A stretch of 29,740 nt of DNA from Deltaproteobacteria bacterium (GTDB taxonomy: Bacteria; Desulfobacterota; Desulfobacteria; Desulfobacterales; SURF-15). Made by a program: the position numbers and the translations under genes. The notes under the pieces are model-generated. The model had not been told where the DNA came from. It made no database searches and saw only the letters and a program-made list of their open reading frames with translations. Positions within the stretch are counted from its first letter, which is position 1. Each line of letters begins with the position of its first letter. The DNA lies in contig JAHEHB010000011.1 of NCBI GenBank assembly GCA_024644775.1, positions 1 through 29,740 of the forward strand, written 5' to 3'. Shown here piece after piece: positions 15,231-23,756 of the stretch.

Positions 15231-16268
15231 ATGGAACTTTCGGAAAAAATCTCAGCCGAGCAATTAATTGGGGTATGCGAAACGATTTTGGAAAAAATGG
15301 GCGTCCCTGGAAGAATCGCCCGTATTACATCTGATGTTCTGGTCAGAGCCGATTTGCGCGGAATTCATTCTCACGGTGTTTCTCGGATGCCGGTCTACGT
15401 GCAGCGTATAAAAAACGGCGCCATATCGGTAAATCCGAAAATCGTCAAAATAAACGAATCCGGCTCAACCGAGCTCATCGACGGGGGAAACGGCCTCGGG
15501 CAATACGGTGCCTATATCGGAATGGAAGGCTGCATCGCAAAGGCCAAAGAGGCAGGAGTGGGCGTTACAGGAATCCGAAACAACAACCACATCGGCATGG
15601 CCTCCTATTTTTCCATGATGGCGTTGCAGCACGATATGATCGGCATCACCTTCAACAACGGCTCCCCGCATGTCGCTGCCTGGGGGGGCAAAGATCCGTT
15701 GATCGGAACAAATCCCATTTCCATCGCCATCCCCTCGGGGGCCGATTTTCCCGTCGTCTTGGACATGGCCTCAACCGTTGTATCCAGGGGCAAAATCATG
15801 CTGGCGGAAAAGGAAAAAAAAGAAATCCCCGTGGATTGGGCCTTTGACAGACGGGGAGTCCCCACAACGGATCCGCTTGAGGCCCTGAAAGGGACGCTGA
15901 TGCCCATCGGCGGATATAAAGGATACGGACTGTCGCTTTGCATCGACATCCTCTCCGGTTTGTTGACGGGTGCACTTTTCGGACCCTATGTCCCACCGAT
16001 GACACCGGAAGGTCGTGATATATTGAATCAAGGTGTTTTGCTCATGGCAATACAAGTTGAGAGGTTCCTTTCGCCTCAGGAATTTACCGGGAAAGTTCGA
16101 GATCTCATAGATAAGATAAAGACATCCAATAAAAAAAGCGGTGTGGATCAAATCTATCTGCCCGGTGAAATTGAATTTAATAAAGAAAAAGAGAGTCGGC
16201 AGCACGGAATTTCCCTGAGCAAGGAGACAAAATCGGAGTTAATGGATACCTTCGAAGCGGTATCATAG
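15231..16268 (+). CDS. Ldh2/YlbC family malate/L-lactate-type dehydrogenase
   Basis: 345 aa, normal for the family. Characteristic blocks are RADLRGIHSHGVSRMPVYV (H48, R52), the catalytic region NNNHIGMASYFSMMA (H120), NNGSPHVAAWGGKDPLIGTNP, GGYKGYGLSLCIDILSG, and VDQIYLPGE near the C-terminus. This NAD(P)-dependent, non-Rossmann family oxidises (S)- or (R)-2-hydroxyacids such as malate, lactate, ureidoglycolate, 2,3-diketogulonate and sulfolactate. GGGAGGT lies 12 bp upstream, within the preceding small frame. It ends the plus-strand catabolic block, 28 bp from the convergent M20 gene; I see no terminator between them. Confidence 0.9.
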   Translation: MELSEKISAEQLIGVCETILEKMGVPGRIARITSDVLVRADLRGIHSHGVSRMPVYVQRIKNGAISVNPKIVKINESGSTELIDGGNGLGQYGAYIGMEGCIAKAKEAGVGVTGIRNNNHIGMASYFSMMALQHDMIGITFNNGSPHVAAWGGKDPLIGTNPISIAIPSGADFPVVLDMASTVVSRGKIMLAEKEKKEIPVDWAFDRRGVPTTDPLEALKGTLMPIGGYKGYGLSLCIDILSGLLTGALFGPYVPPMTPEGRDILNQGVLLMAIQVERFLSPQEFTGKVRDLIDKIKTSNKKSGVDQIYLPGEIEFNKEKESRQHGISLSKETKSELMDTFEAVS

Positions 16269-16296
16269 AAATCATCGGCTTTATCCTAATCGTAGC

Positions 16297-17478
16297 TTAC
16301 TTCTTTGATTGATCAAAATAATTAAAGATCGTATGGATAAAAACTTTGACCAAACGTACGATATCATCGACTTCCACAAATTCTTCATCGCTGTGGATGG
16401 TTCGCCCGTCCACGCCATGATAGACGGTCGGCACCCCTACCTGATTCATAAAAAGACCGGCTTCCCCCACGAATTTTACTCCCCCAAGGGGTAACTCTTT
16501 ACCGGTAACTGTTTTATGGGCGGTATTGACTGATCGGACGATCGTTTCGTCAGAGCTTAATTCATAGGGCTCAGAGGAATTGATGAGGTTTAAATCAATG
16601 GTCACATTGTCGGGTGGATTCAATATACTCAAATGTTTTTGAAACTCTTCTTCAATATCTTTGAACATCTTTCCCGGCAGGTATCTCCGAGTACCCGACA
16701 CCGCGCATGAAGTTGGAATTCTGTTAAAAAAATCTCCGCCATTGATGATTCCAAAAAAAACGCTCTCCGCACCAAGGACGATATGTCTTAGGGTCGAAAG
16801 AGAATCTATTTTTTTTATCATGAGATCAATCAGCTGGTGGGCTATTAAGTTCGGATTCGGGGTGTCCTTCCCGCCTTCTATTTCATGGATCGATTGCCCG
16901 GGGCGGTTTATTGAGATGTGGAAATTACACATTCCCTTACAGAAAACAGGCAACGTATTCTTTTCCGGTTCGGGTATGATGCACACGTCTCCATATATTC
17001 CTTTTGATAGAAGAGACTTCAATTCATGGCTGCGGCCGATTGGAGATTCTTCACCGCCGTGGGCGGTCAGCAAAAGGCTTCCGTTGGGTTGAATACCCGA
17101 TTCTTTGATGATTCTTGCTGTTTCGGCCATGGCAGCCAGACCGGCTTTCATATCGCAAGCCCCGCGTCCATAAATGATGTCCCCCTTCATATCCGGAAGC
17201 GCTGAACCTGTGGGAATGGTGTCTCCATGGCCATCGAATTGAAAGACCGGTTTTTCAGATTTTCCCTCTATTTTTGCGATCACACTCGGTGCATGCGGAA
17301 TTTCATGATCCCATCGAATTTCAATCCCTATGTCTTCCAGATATTTTCCGTAGAATTTTAGAAATTCTCCCTCTTCTCCAGTCGGGCTCTGTAATTTTAC
17401 AAACTCAAAGGTCGTTTGTTTCAGTCTTTCCCGATCGATTAACGAAATGATTTCATCTGCCGGATTGTCCGTGTTCAT
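16297..17478 (-). CDS. M20-family metallopeptidase/deacylase (ArgE/DapE-like)
   Basis: 393 aa. The dizinc site is complete: H84 in FDGHGD, D109 in GACDMKAG, the catalytic E143-E144 in HGGEES, Glu in IPEPE (~170-172) and the C-terminal His in TIHSDEEF (~366). A dimerisation or lid domain sits between. M20 enzymes hydrolyse N-acyl amino acids or small peptides (acetylornithine, succinyl-diaminopimelate, carnosine). It begins 15 bp after the proB stop with AAGGAAA upstream, so it belongs to the proA-proB transcript. A function around glutamate, ornithine or proline, or an N-acyl/gamma-glutamyl compound, is suggested by context only. Confidence 0.9.
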   Translation of the reverse strand: MNTDNPADEIISLIDRERLKQTTFEFVKLQSPTGEEGEFLKFYGKYLEDIGIEIRWDHEIPHAPSVIAKIEGKSEKPVFQFDGHGDTIPTGSALPDMKGDIIYGRGACDMKAGLAAMAETARIIKESGIQPNGSLLLTAHGGEESPIGRSHELKSLLSKGIYGDVCIIPEPEKNTLPVFCKGMCNFHISINRPGQSIHEIEGGKDTPNPNLIAHQLIDLMIKKIDSLSTLRHIVLGAESVFFGIINGGDFFNRIPTSCAVSGTRRYLPGKMFKDIEEEFQKHLSILNPPDNVTIDLNLINSSEPYELSSDETIVRSVNTAHKTVTGKELPLGGVKFVGEAGLFMNQVGVPTVYHGVDGRTIHSDEEFVEVDDIVRLVKVFIHTIFNYFDQSKK

Positions 17479-17493
17479 TTGTAGGTTTCCTTG

Positions 17494-18621
17494 CTAATTG
17501 TCATGGGTCACCACTAGATTATCCCGGTGGATCACCTCATCATAGGGCTTTGCGCCCAAGTGGTTTTTGATCTGGTTCGATTTGAGCCCCATGATGGCCC
17601 GAATTTCGGTGGCGCTGTAGTTGACCAAACCGATGCCCAAAGATTGCTGCTGTCGGTTTTCAAAAGCCACCGCGGCGCCCACACCGAAACCGCCCTCCAC
17701 CTCAACGATGCCGCTGGGCAGAAGGCTCTTGCCGTTTTGGACAATGGCGTTTGCCGCACCCGAGTCGATGATTATACGACCCTTGGGTTTCAAGGTGTAG
17801 GCAATCCAGCACTTACGGCTGGGCAACTTCTCTTCTTTGGGCACAAAATAAGTCCCGTGTTGCTCACCGGCAAATAGTTTTAAAAGCACATCGGGCTTGT
17901 CACCCTTGGTGATGATCATGGGGAGGCCGGCTGCGGTAACCTTTTTGGCAGCCTTTATTTTGCTGAGCATACCGCCGGTGCCCAGAGCGCCGGGAATCTC
18001 ACTGGCATACGCATCGATCTCCTTTTCAAAAGCGTTTACCTCCGAAAGTAATTCGGCATCGGCATGGGTCCGCGGATCCTTGGTATAAAGCCCGTCGATA
18101 TCGGTAAGATTGATCAAAAAATCGGCATCCATGAGCAGCGCAATCATGGCTGATAAATTGTCATTGTCCCCCAACTTAATCTCTTCCACCTTGACGGTGT
18201 CGTTTTCATTGATGATGGGCACCACCTTCCAGGCCAGCAGCGTATAAAGTGCATTGCGGGCATTGAGATAGCGCTCGCGGTTGTCTAAGTCTTCACTGGT
18301 CAACAGGATCTGGGCCACTTTCTTACCACAGCGACCAAAGGCTTCTTCGTAGGCATTCATCAATCCGCTCTGACCCACCGCGGCAATGGCCTGACGTTGG
18401 GGGATCTCGTCGGGCCGGTGCTCAAGCCCCATCTTGCGTAACCCTGCGGCCATGGCACCCGAAGAGACCAGCAGGACCTCCAGCCCCTTGTCGATGAGAA
18501 CGCAGATTTGACGCGAAATGGACGTGATAGCAATGGTGTTCAAATCACTTTGGGCGGTAAGTACATTGCTGCCCACCTTCACCACCGCACGCTTGGCATT
18601 TTTTAATCGCATTGAAAGCAT
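17494..18621 (-). CDS. proB: Glutamate 5-kinase
   Basis: 375 aa with the full two-domain layout: an amino-acid kinase domain (AVVKVGSNVLT, VLLVSSGAMAAG, PIINENDTV, GDNDNLSA, LTDIDGLYTKDP) followed by a C-terminal PUA domain from ~residue 280 (GRIIIDSGAANAI, GASLLPSGI-like segment GKSLLPSGIVEVEGGF). It phosphorylates L-glutamate to gamma-glutamyl phosphate, the first step of proline synthesis and the feedback-controlled one. ATG 18612 is an alternative start. Here proB follows proA (43-bp gap), the reverse of the usual proBA order, and is followed by the M20 gene. Confidence 0.97.
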   Translation of the reverse strand: MLSMRLKNAKRAVVKVGSNVLTAQSDLNTIAITSISRQICVLIDKGLEVLLVSSGAMAAGLRKMGLEHRPDEIPQRQAIAAVGQSGLMNAYEEAFGRCGKKVAQILLTSEDLDNRERYLNARNALYTLLAWKVVPIINENDTVKVEEIKLGDNDNLSAMIALLMDADFLINLTDIDGLYTKDPRTHADAELLSEVNAFEKEIDAYASEIPGALGTGGMLSKIKAAKKVTAAGLPMIITKGDKPDVLLKLFAGEQHGTYFVPKEEKLPSRKCWIAYTLKPKGRIIIDSGAANAIVQNGKSLLPSGIVEVEGGFGVGAAVAFENRQQQSLGIGLVNYSATEIRAIMGLKSNQIKNHLGAKPYDEVIHRDNLVVTHDN

Positions 18622-18664
18622 AGGGCATCACCCATAATGGCACTGCGCTTTGGAATTATTTTTA

Positions 18665-19957
18665 CTAAAATCGTTTTTTCAAATTTCGATGGGTAAAGGC
18701 CTTGGCATTGGGCCCGCTATAGTCGGCCACGATATGCCCCTCACCCTTCATGCGCCACTGGTAGATTACCAATCCTTCCAGGCCCACCGGCCCCCGGGCG
18801 TGGATTTTATTGGTGCTGATGCCCACTTCGGCCCCGAGGCCGTAGCGAAATCCATCGGCAAAACGACTGCTGCAGTTCCAGAAAACATTGGCCGAATCGA
18901 TTAGATTCATAAATTGCGCCGCCCGTCCATTGTCGGCGGTAACGATCACATCGGTGTGACCGGAACCATATCCATTGATATGATCCAGAGCTGATGCCAT
19001 GCCGGGCACGACTTTGATGGAAACAACCGAATCCAGGTACTCGGTGCGCCAATCTTCCTCAACGGCAGGCGTTACATCGACCATTCGGCAGGTGGCATCA
19101 CAGCCCCGAATCTCCACACCCTTTGCCTCCAGGGCTGTCTTTAAGGCAGGCAGAACCGTGTCGGCCGTATCCTGGTGCACCAATAGGGTTTCAGCCGCAT
19201 TGCACACCGCCATGTATTGGGTTTTGCTGTCCACCGCGATCTTCACCGCCATATCCTTATCGGCCGCCTTGTCGATATAGACATGGCAAATACCGTCGGC
19301 ATGTCCCAACACCGGAATGCGGGTGTTGTCCATGATATATTTGACAAATTCGTTGCTGCCCCGGGGGATGATCAAATCGATACTCTCATCCAATTTCAGC
19401 ATGTCAGCCACATCATTACGTGTCTCCAACAGGCCCAGCCAGCCGTCAGGGATACCGGCCTCAACCGTGGCCCGGGTAATGGTTTCGGCCAGGATACGGT
19501 TGGTTTCGGCCGCCTCGCTGCCACCTTTGAGCATTACGGCATTGCCGCTTTTCAGGCACAGGGACGAAATCTGCACCAGGGCATCGGGACGCGATTCAAA
19601 GATCACCCCGATCACGCCGATGGGACAGCTTACCTTGTAAAGCTCAAGATCCTGATCCAGTTCCATGGCGCTCAAAGTTTGTCCCGCCGGATCGCTGAGC
19701 CCGATTAAACTATCAAGGCCGGCCACGGCCTCTGTGATCTTGGCACCATCAAAACGCAGACGCTTGAGCAGAGGCCCAGCCAATTGTTCCTGTTCGGCGC
19801 GTTTCAGGTCTGCCTGATTGGCTGCAGCGATTTTAGTGGCCTTGGCCCCAAGCGCTGCAGCAATTCGGGCCAAGGCCTCATTTTTTTTAACTGTTGGAAC
19901 GGCGGCCAACTGTATGGCCGCTTGTTTGGCTTGGGTTGCAATTTGGCGGATATCCAT
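18665..19957 (-). CDS. proA: Gamma-glutamyl phosphate reductase
   Basis: 430 aa aldehyde-dehydrogenase-fold protein. Marks are VIGVIFESRPDALVQI (~115-130), KSGNAVMLKGGSEA (~136-149), the catalytic C252 in YMAVCNAAETLL, and the C-terminal GPVGLEGLVIYQWR, which is diagnostic of ProA. It reduces gamma-glutamyl phosphate to glutamate-5-semialdehyde with NADPH, the second proline step. It is the first gene of the minus-strand proA-proB-M20 operon and is divergent from dctP over 364 bp. A GGGACCC stretch, not a good ribosome site, precedes its start; AAAAGGGA lies 6-13 bp upstream. Confidence 0.97.
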   Translation of the reverse strand: MDIRQIATQAKQAAIQLAAVPTVKKNEALARIAAALGAKATKIAAANQADLKRAEQEQLAGPLLKRLRFDGAKITEAVAGLDSLIGLSDPAGQTLSAMELDQDLELYKVSCPIGVIGVIFESRPDALVQISSLCLKSGNAVMLKGGSEAAETNRILAETITRATVEAGIPDGWLGLLETRNDVADMLKLDESIDLIIPRGSNEFVKYIMDNTRIPVLGHADGICHVYIDKAADKDMAVKIAVDSKTQYMAVCNAAETLLVHQDTADTVLPALKTALEAKGVEIRGCDATCRMVDVTPAVEEDWRTEYLDSVVSIKVVPGMASALDHINGYGSGHTDVIVTADNGRAAQFMNLIDSANVFWNCSSRFADGFRYGLGAEVGISTNKIHARGPVGLEGLVIYQWRMKGEGHIVADYSGPNAKAFTHRNLKKRF

Positions 19958-19997
19958 AATGGGTCCCTTTTATTATCAGGTCATCAAAGCAATCTTT

Positions 19998-20026
19998 TAC
20001 ATACACCCAAGCGCGAAATAATTCAA
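19998..20026 (-). promoter_or_regulatory. Candidate promoter for proA-proB-M20
   Basis: On the minus strand, TTGAAT (20026-20021) and TATGTA (20003-19998) are separated by 17 bp. This would start transcription about 35 bp upstream of the proA ATG. It is judged by eye only. Confidence 0.35.
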
Positions 20027-20046
20027 AGGCAATCGCCGAATTGCTC

Positions 20047-20075
20047 TTGATTTTAGTGGATTGCTAACGTATAAA
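20047..20075 (+). promoter_or_regulatory. Candidate promoter for the dctPQM operon
   Basis: TTGATT (20047-20052) and TATAAA (20070-20075) are separated by exactly 17 bp. It implies a leader of about 240 nt before dctP. It is judged by eye only; no sigma54-type GG/GC element was seen nearby. Confidence 0.4.
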
Positions 20076-20321
20076 TTTTAAACCGGGCGGCCAAACCGAG
20101 CGTGAGATTTGCTTGCATTCAGGCCCTAGTGGTTCCCTATATGATGGTTTTGATCTGGATGACATCCAGCTATAAAGTTACAATACTCAAGCCAGGCAGA
20201 ATAGAAAGTGGAAGCTTTGTATACTCCCATGGATCTGCGTACGCTTTTGCCGACAGTCGACACACCATGGTTAAAATATAAGTGCTAAACCAACAAGCTC
20301 AAAACCTAAGGAGGATTCTAA

Positions 20322-21356
20322 ATGAAATCGAAAGTAATCGGACTTCTTATCATCGTATGCTTTACACTCGTTTTGGTTTCCATGGTACCCGTGGCGGATG
20401 CCAAGACTCGAATCCGCTTTGCACTTGCGGTTCCAGATACACCAGCCGCTGAGGTTCAAGGTGCGAAAGCTTTCAAGGATTATGTTGATTTCAAAAGTGG
20501 TGGCGGACTCGAAGTGGAACTCTATTTTGGCTCTCTTGGCGCCGGCGAACGCGAACTCACGGAAATGTGTCAACAGGGTGCGGTCGAAATTGCTCTGGCT
20601 GCTGATGGTGCCGTTACCGGTTTCTATAAGCCGCTCCAGATATTCGCGATCCCTTATCTTTTCCCCTCGTCTCCTGTTGCTTGGGAGTTCTTCCACCATC
20701 CATTTGCCAAATGGATGCAACAGGATATGCTTCAGAAGACTGGGATTCGAACAATCGTCTGGGCTGAGAACGGGTTCCGCAACATCACAAATAGCAAGAA
20801 GGAAGTGAAAACCCCGGAGGATATGAAGGGATTGAAAATGCGGACGATGGAGAGTCCCGTCTACATGCGTTTCATGGAATCCTTGGGTGCCGCAGCGACA
20901 CCTATCAGTTTCTCGGAACTCGTGATGTCGCTCCAACAGGGCGTTGTTGACGGCCAGGAAAATGCCTCACCCAATGTCTATGAGAACGGTATGGCCGATG
21001 TTCAGAAGTTTATGTCGACGACTGAGCATATTTATAGTTTAACGTTGATTTTGATCAATGACGACTTTTACAAAAGTCTGTCTCCAGGGCACCAGCAAAT
21101 TATCATGGAGGCCGGCCAACTATACGGAACTTTGGCGAATGCATTGAAGGTGGCAACAGATCGCAGTTACATAGAAAAGATACGTGATGAAAAAGGGCTA
21201 AAGGTACACATTACCACCGCCGAAGAAAAGGAAATGTTTCGAAAGCTTTCCCAGGCACCGGTCCGCGAATACATCAGAGAGCAAGTAGGAAAGGATCTTG
21301 TAGACCGGTTGCTCGCTGCGGTGGAGGAATCCAGGAAAGCTGTTTACGGACGATAA
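20322..21356 (+). CDS. dctP: TRAP transporter solute-binding protein DctP
   Basis: 344 aa. A signal peptide (residues 1-27, cleaving after VADA) precedes the DctP fold. The carboxylate-binding arginine is R174 in GLKMRTMESPVY, and the family block VVDGQENASPNVYEN is at ~209-223. The protein binds an organic acid or amino-acid-like ligand in the periplasm and hands it to DctQM. AAGGAGGA is 6 bp upstream of the ATG. It leads the operon dctP-dctQ-dctM-GGCT-FAD oxidase, which hints at a ligand carrying both a carboxylate and an amine (inference). A terminator-like hairpin after the gene would favour excess binding protein over the membrane subunits. Confidence 0.95.
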   Translation: MKSKVIGLLIIVCFTLVLVSMVPVADAKTRIRFALAVPDTPAAEVQGAKAFKDYVDFKSGGGLEVELYFGSLGAGERELTEMCQQGAVEIALAADGAVTGFYKPLQIFAIPYLFPSSPVAWEFFHHPFAKWMQQDMLQKTGIRTIVWAENGFRNITNSKKEVKTPEDMKGLKMRTMESPVYMRFMESLGAAATPISFSELVMSLQQGVVDGQENASPNVYENGMADVQKFMSTTEHIYSLTLILINDDFYKSLSPGHQQIIMEAGQLYGTLANALKVATDRSYIEKIRDEKGLKVHITTAEEKEMFRKLSQAPVREYIREQVGKDLVDRLLAAVEESRKAVYGR

Positions 21357-21367
21357 TTTATCGTATT

Positions 21368-21403
21368 GGGGAGGCTCGGCGCACCCCTTTCCTCCCCTTT
21401 TTT
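21368..21403 (+). terminator. Terminator-like hairpin between dctP and dctQ
   Basis: GGGGAGG (21368-21374) pairs perfectly with CCTCCCC (21391-21397) and is followed at once by TTTTTT (21398-21403); the loop is 16 nt. Because dctQ and dctM follow on the same strand, it most likely acts as a partial terminator that sets dctP above dctQM. Confidence 0.6.
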
Positions 21404-21477
21404 GGTCGGCCGCGCTCGGTGTTTCTTATCGATCGCTTCACGATAATCGCCTGAATGTTAAATCGGGAGACCACAAA

Positions 21478-21975
21478 TTGAAAAAGAAGGCATTGCGGGT
21501 TGCTCGGGTGTTGACCCTCGCGACCGAAAGCATTGGCGCCATTTTAATGCTCTCAATTGTTGTCATCAATTTTTTCCAAGTCTTTTTCCGATACGTTGTG
21601 GTTGCACCCCTTGGCTGGACCGAAGAGGCCATGCGCTATTCAGTCGTGTGGATCACCTTTCTGGTAGCGGGAGCTGCCTTGTTTCGGGGCGAACACATGA
21701 TCGTCGACATATTTGGTGAGGTTTTCCCTGTAAGGCTGCGCCGAATACAAAGCATCGTTGTCCTCCTTTGTATTTCAGCCTTCTGCCTTGTCTTGATCTT
21801 ATTTGGATGGCCGCAAGCGGTACGCAATATCAAACAATTCTCTCCATCAGCCCAGATTCCGATGATTATTCCCTACATGAGTGTTGTGGTTGGCGGTGTG
21901 CTCATGCTCGTGAAAGCCATTTGCCTTATGATCGCGGCACCCGAACGTGTGACGGGTGACATGGAGTCCAAATGA
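21478..21975 (+). CDS. dctQ: TRAP transporter small permease DctQ
   Basis: 165 aa starting at TTG 21478, with GGGAGA 8 bp upstream and no better in-frame ATG. Four hydrophobic helices (about 18-38, 52-70, 90-112, 130-150) and the DctQ patterns FFQVFFRYVV and EEAMRYSVVWITFLVAGAAL identify it. It bridges DctP and DctM in the membrane. Its stop overlaps the dctM start (ATGA), showing translational coupling. Confidence 0.93.
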   Translation: MKKKALRVARVLTLATESIGAILMLSIVVINFFQVFFRYVVVAPLGWTEEAMRYSVVWITFLVAGAALFRGEHMIVDIFGEVFPVRLRRIQSIVVLLCISAFCLVLILFGWPQAVRNIKQFSPSAQIPMIIPYMSVVVGGVLMLVKAICLMIAAPERVTGDMESK

Positions 21976-23243
21976 TTGCACTCGCGATTGCCTTTGCCCT
22001 TCTAATGGTGGCCGGCGTACCGATTGCCTTTGCGCTTGGCCTTGCCGGAGCGATCGAGATTGTTGTGCAGAATTTCAAATTGGTGTCTGTACCATCAAGA
22101 ATGTTTACTGGCATCGACAGTTTCATTCTCTTGGCAGCACCATTCTATATCCTTGCCGGCGAAGTAATGAACCGGGGCGGTGTGACAGAGCGTCTTATTA
22201 AATTTGCCATGCTTGTCACGGGTCGGCTTACCGGTGGGACGGCCTACGCTAACACAGTTGCATCGATCATTTTTGCTGGGATTTCAGGAACTGCCATAGC
22301 GGACACCGCCGCGCTTGGCCAGGTTTTCATAAAAGGTATGCCCCGTGAGGGTTATTCAAAGGAATTTTCAGCCGCCGTGACCGTTGCGGGATCCGTCATT
22401 GGACCGATCATTCCTCCTTCGGTCATCATGGTCATCTATGCGGCCGTGTCCCAGATTTCAGTCATTGATCTGTTTCTTGCGGGGGTAGTGCCCGGATTGC
22501 TTCTTGCCCTCGCCGTGAGTTTTGTCATTTGGTACACGGGGCGACATGAGCGTCTTCCGAAATCAACGACCAGGATCCCCGGGAAAGAGATCCCTAGGAT
22601 GGCCCTTGATACCGTGTTGGTTATCAGTCTGCCGCTATTTATCGTCCTCGGGACGCTTTCCGGGACGTTTACGGCGACGGAAGCTGGGGGAGTCGCGACT
22701 ATTTATGCAATGTTCCTGGGTTGGTTCGTGTTTCGGAATCTTGATTTTAAAGAGCTCTGGTTAGCACTGGTCGTTAGTGCGCGAACCACATCGACGCTGT
22801 TCCTTATCATCGGCGCCGCCACTGTCGCCTCTTACGTCTTGGCGATTTCGGGGATAGGCGGATTAACTCGGGGACTTGCGCAAGCCTTTTCCGGCGATCC
22901 CTTGGTTTTCATGTTCATTACGATGATTATCCTCCTAATTGTTGGATGTTTTCTCGATCCAGGGGCTGCCATTGTCTTGTTCGCCCCGTTGCTGCTTCCC
23001 GTTGCCCGAACGATGGGTATCGACCTTCTCCAGTTTTCGATGTTTGTCATTCTGACTCTAACTTTGGGGTTGATCACCCCGCCCGTAGGTGTTTGTCTAT
23101 TCGTTGCCTGCCGAATTGGGGATATTCGAGTCTGGTCTCTTGTAAAAGCCGTGTTTCCGTTCCTGTTTGCCGAACTCGGCGTCGTAGTTCTCATCATCCT
23201 ATTCCCCAAACTTTCTTCATTCTTGCCGGGACTTTTCCATTAA
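21972..23243 (+). CDS. dctM: TRAP transporter large permease DctM
   Basis: 423 aa, the usual DctM length, with about 12 hydrophobic segments. Marks are GVPIAFALGLAGAIEI near the start, FAGISGTAIADTAALGQVF, VTVAGSVIGPIIPPSVIMVIY, TATEAGGVATIYAMFLG, and GLITPPVGVCLFVA near the end. It is the ion-coupled transport channel of the TRAP system. The start codon overlaps the dctQ stop by 4 bp. It is a separate system from the partial TRAP permease at the left edge: the shared motifs are similar but the sequences differ throughout. Confidence 0.96.
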   Translation: MIALAIAFALLMVAGVPIAFALGLAGAIEIVVQNFKLVSVPSRMFTGIDSFILLAAPFYILAGEVMNRGGVTERLIKFAMLVTGRLTGGTAYANTVASIIFAGISGTAIADTAALGQVFIKGMPREGYSKEFSAAVTVAGSVIGPIIPPSVIMVIYAAVSQISVIDLFLAGVVPGLLLALAVSFVIWYTGRHERLPKSTTRIPGKEIPRMALDTVLVISLPLFIVLGTLSGTFTATEAGGVATIYAMFLGWFVFRNLDFKELWLALVVSARTTSTLFLIIGAATVASYVLAISGIGGLTRGLAQAFSGDPLVFMFITMIILLIVGCFLDPGAAIVLFAPLLLPVARTMGIDLLQFSMFVILTLTLGLITPPVGVCLFVACRIGDIRVWSLVKAVFPFLFAELGVVVLIILFPKLSSFLPGLFH

Positions 23244-23264
23244 TGAATTGAAAAGGTATAAGAC

Positions 23265-23714
23265 ATGTATCACTTCGGCTACGGCTCTAATTTACAATTT
23301 GACTTTGTGAAAACCCTCCTCCCAAGTGCTAAATTTGCAATGAAGGGATATCTACCCAACTACGAAATTCGGTTCAATTTTTGGTCTGAGAAAAAACAGG
23401 GAGGTCTCAGCAATGTCATGATCGCCCCCGGGAATATGGTGCATGGCGCACTCTACGAGGTACCGAAAAAAGAATTGGAAATTTTAGACGAAATGGATGG
23501 GGTGTATAAGGGTGACTATCTCCGAAGAACGTTTTTAATTGTGAGGGAAGACGGAAAAATCCACCCTGCGGAACTGTACCAAGTAATTGACCCTCAAGGC
23601 CCGTTTCCACCCTCAAAAGTCTATGTACAGGGCATGTTGACCGGAGCTAGAGAAATCGGTTTGGACCCGGCTTATATCAAAACCATTGAACAATTTTACG
23701 CAGAGTCCCAATAA
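23265..23714 (+). CDS. Gamma-glutamylcyclotransferase-like protein (GGCT fold)
   Basis: 149 aa. The substrate loop YGSNL is at residues 6-10. The core HGALYEVPKKELEILDEMDG aligns over its length with human GGCT (GVVWKMNKSNLNSLDEQEG). Members release 5-oxoproline from gamma-glutamyl amino acids or gamma-glutamyl amines. The catalytic glutamate (E98 in human GGCT, the residue before Gly in L-D-x-x-E-G) is Asp here (D78), a conservative but notable change. It begins 21 bp after dctM and is followed after 42 bp by a PuuB-like oxidase, so it probably acts on the compound imported by the TRAP system or its gamma-glutamyl derivative. Fold sure, activity less so. Confidence 0.83.
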   Translation: MYHFGYGSNLQFDFVKTLLPSAKFAMKGYLPNYEIRFNFWSEKKQGGLSNVMIAPGNMVHGALYEVPKKELEILDEMDGVYKGDYLRRTFLIVREDGKIHPAELYQVIDPQGPFPPSKVYVQGMLTGAREIGLDPAYIKTIEQFYAESQ

Positions 23715-23756
23715 CCCACATTATGGTATTTCTTAATTAGTTTTTGGGAGGAAAAT

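Larger units (their letters stand above)
19958..20321. other. Divergent intergenic region between proA and dctP
   Basis: No open frame with coding character. It holds a promoter candidate for each direction (listed separately), a small perfect hairpin CTGGAT-gac-ATCCAG at 20155-20169, and two CCATGG sites at 20229 and 20267. The ~240-nt segment between the dctP promoter candidate and its start codon is long enough for a regulated leader, but I recognise no riboswitch class in it. AAGGAGGA precedes dctP by 6 bp. Confidence 0.6.

Noticed and set aside
16661..17092. 143-codon open frame on the plus strand opposite the M20 gene
   Set aside because: Antisense shadow of an M20 enzyme with a complete metal site; composition and lack of motifs argue against coding.
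19217..19708. 163-codon open frame on the plus strand opposite proA
   Set aside because: It lies wholly antisense to the well-supported proA coding sequence and has no family features or ribosome site.
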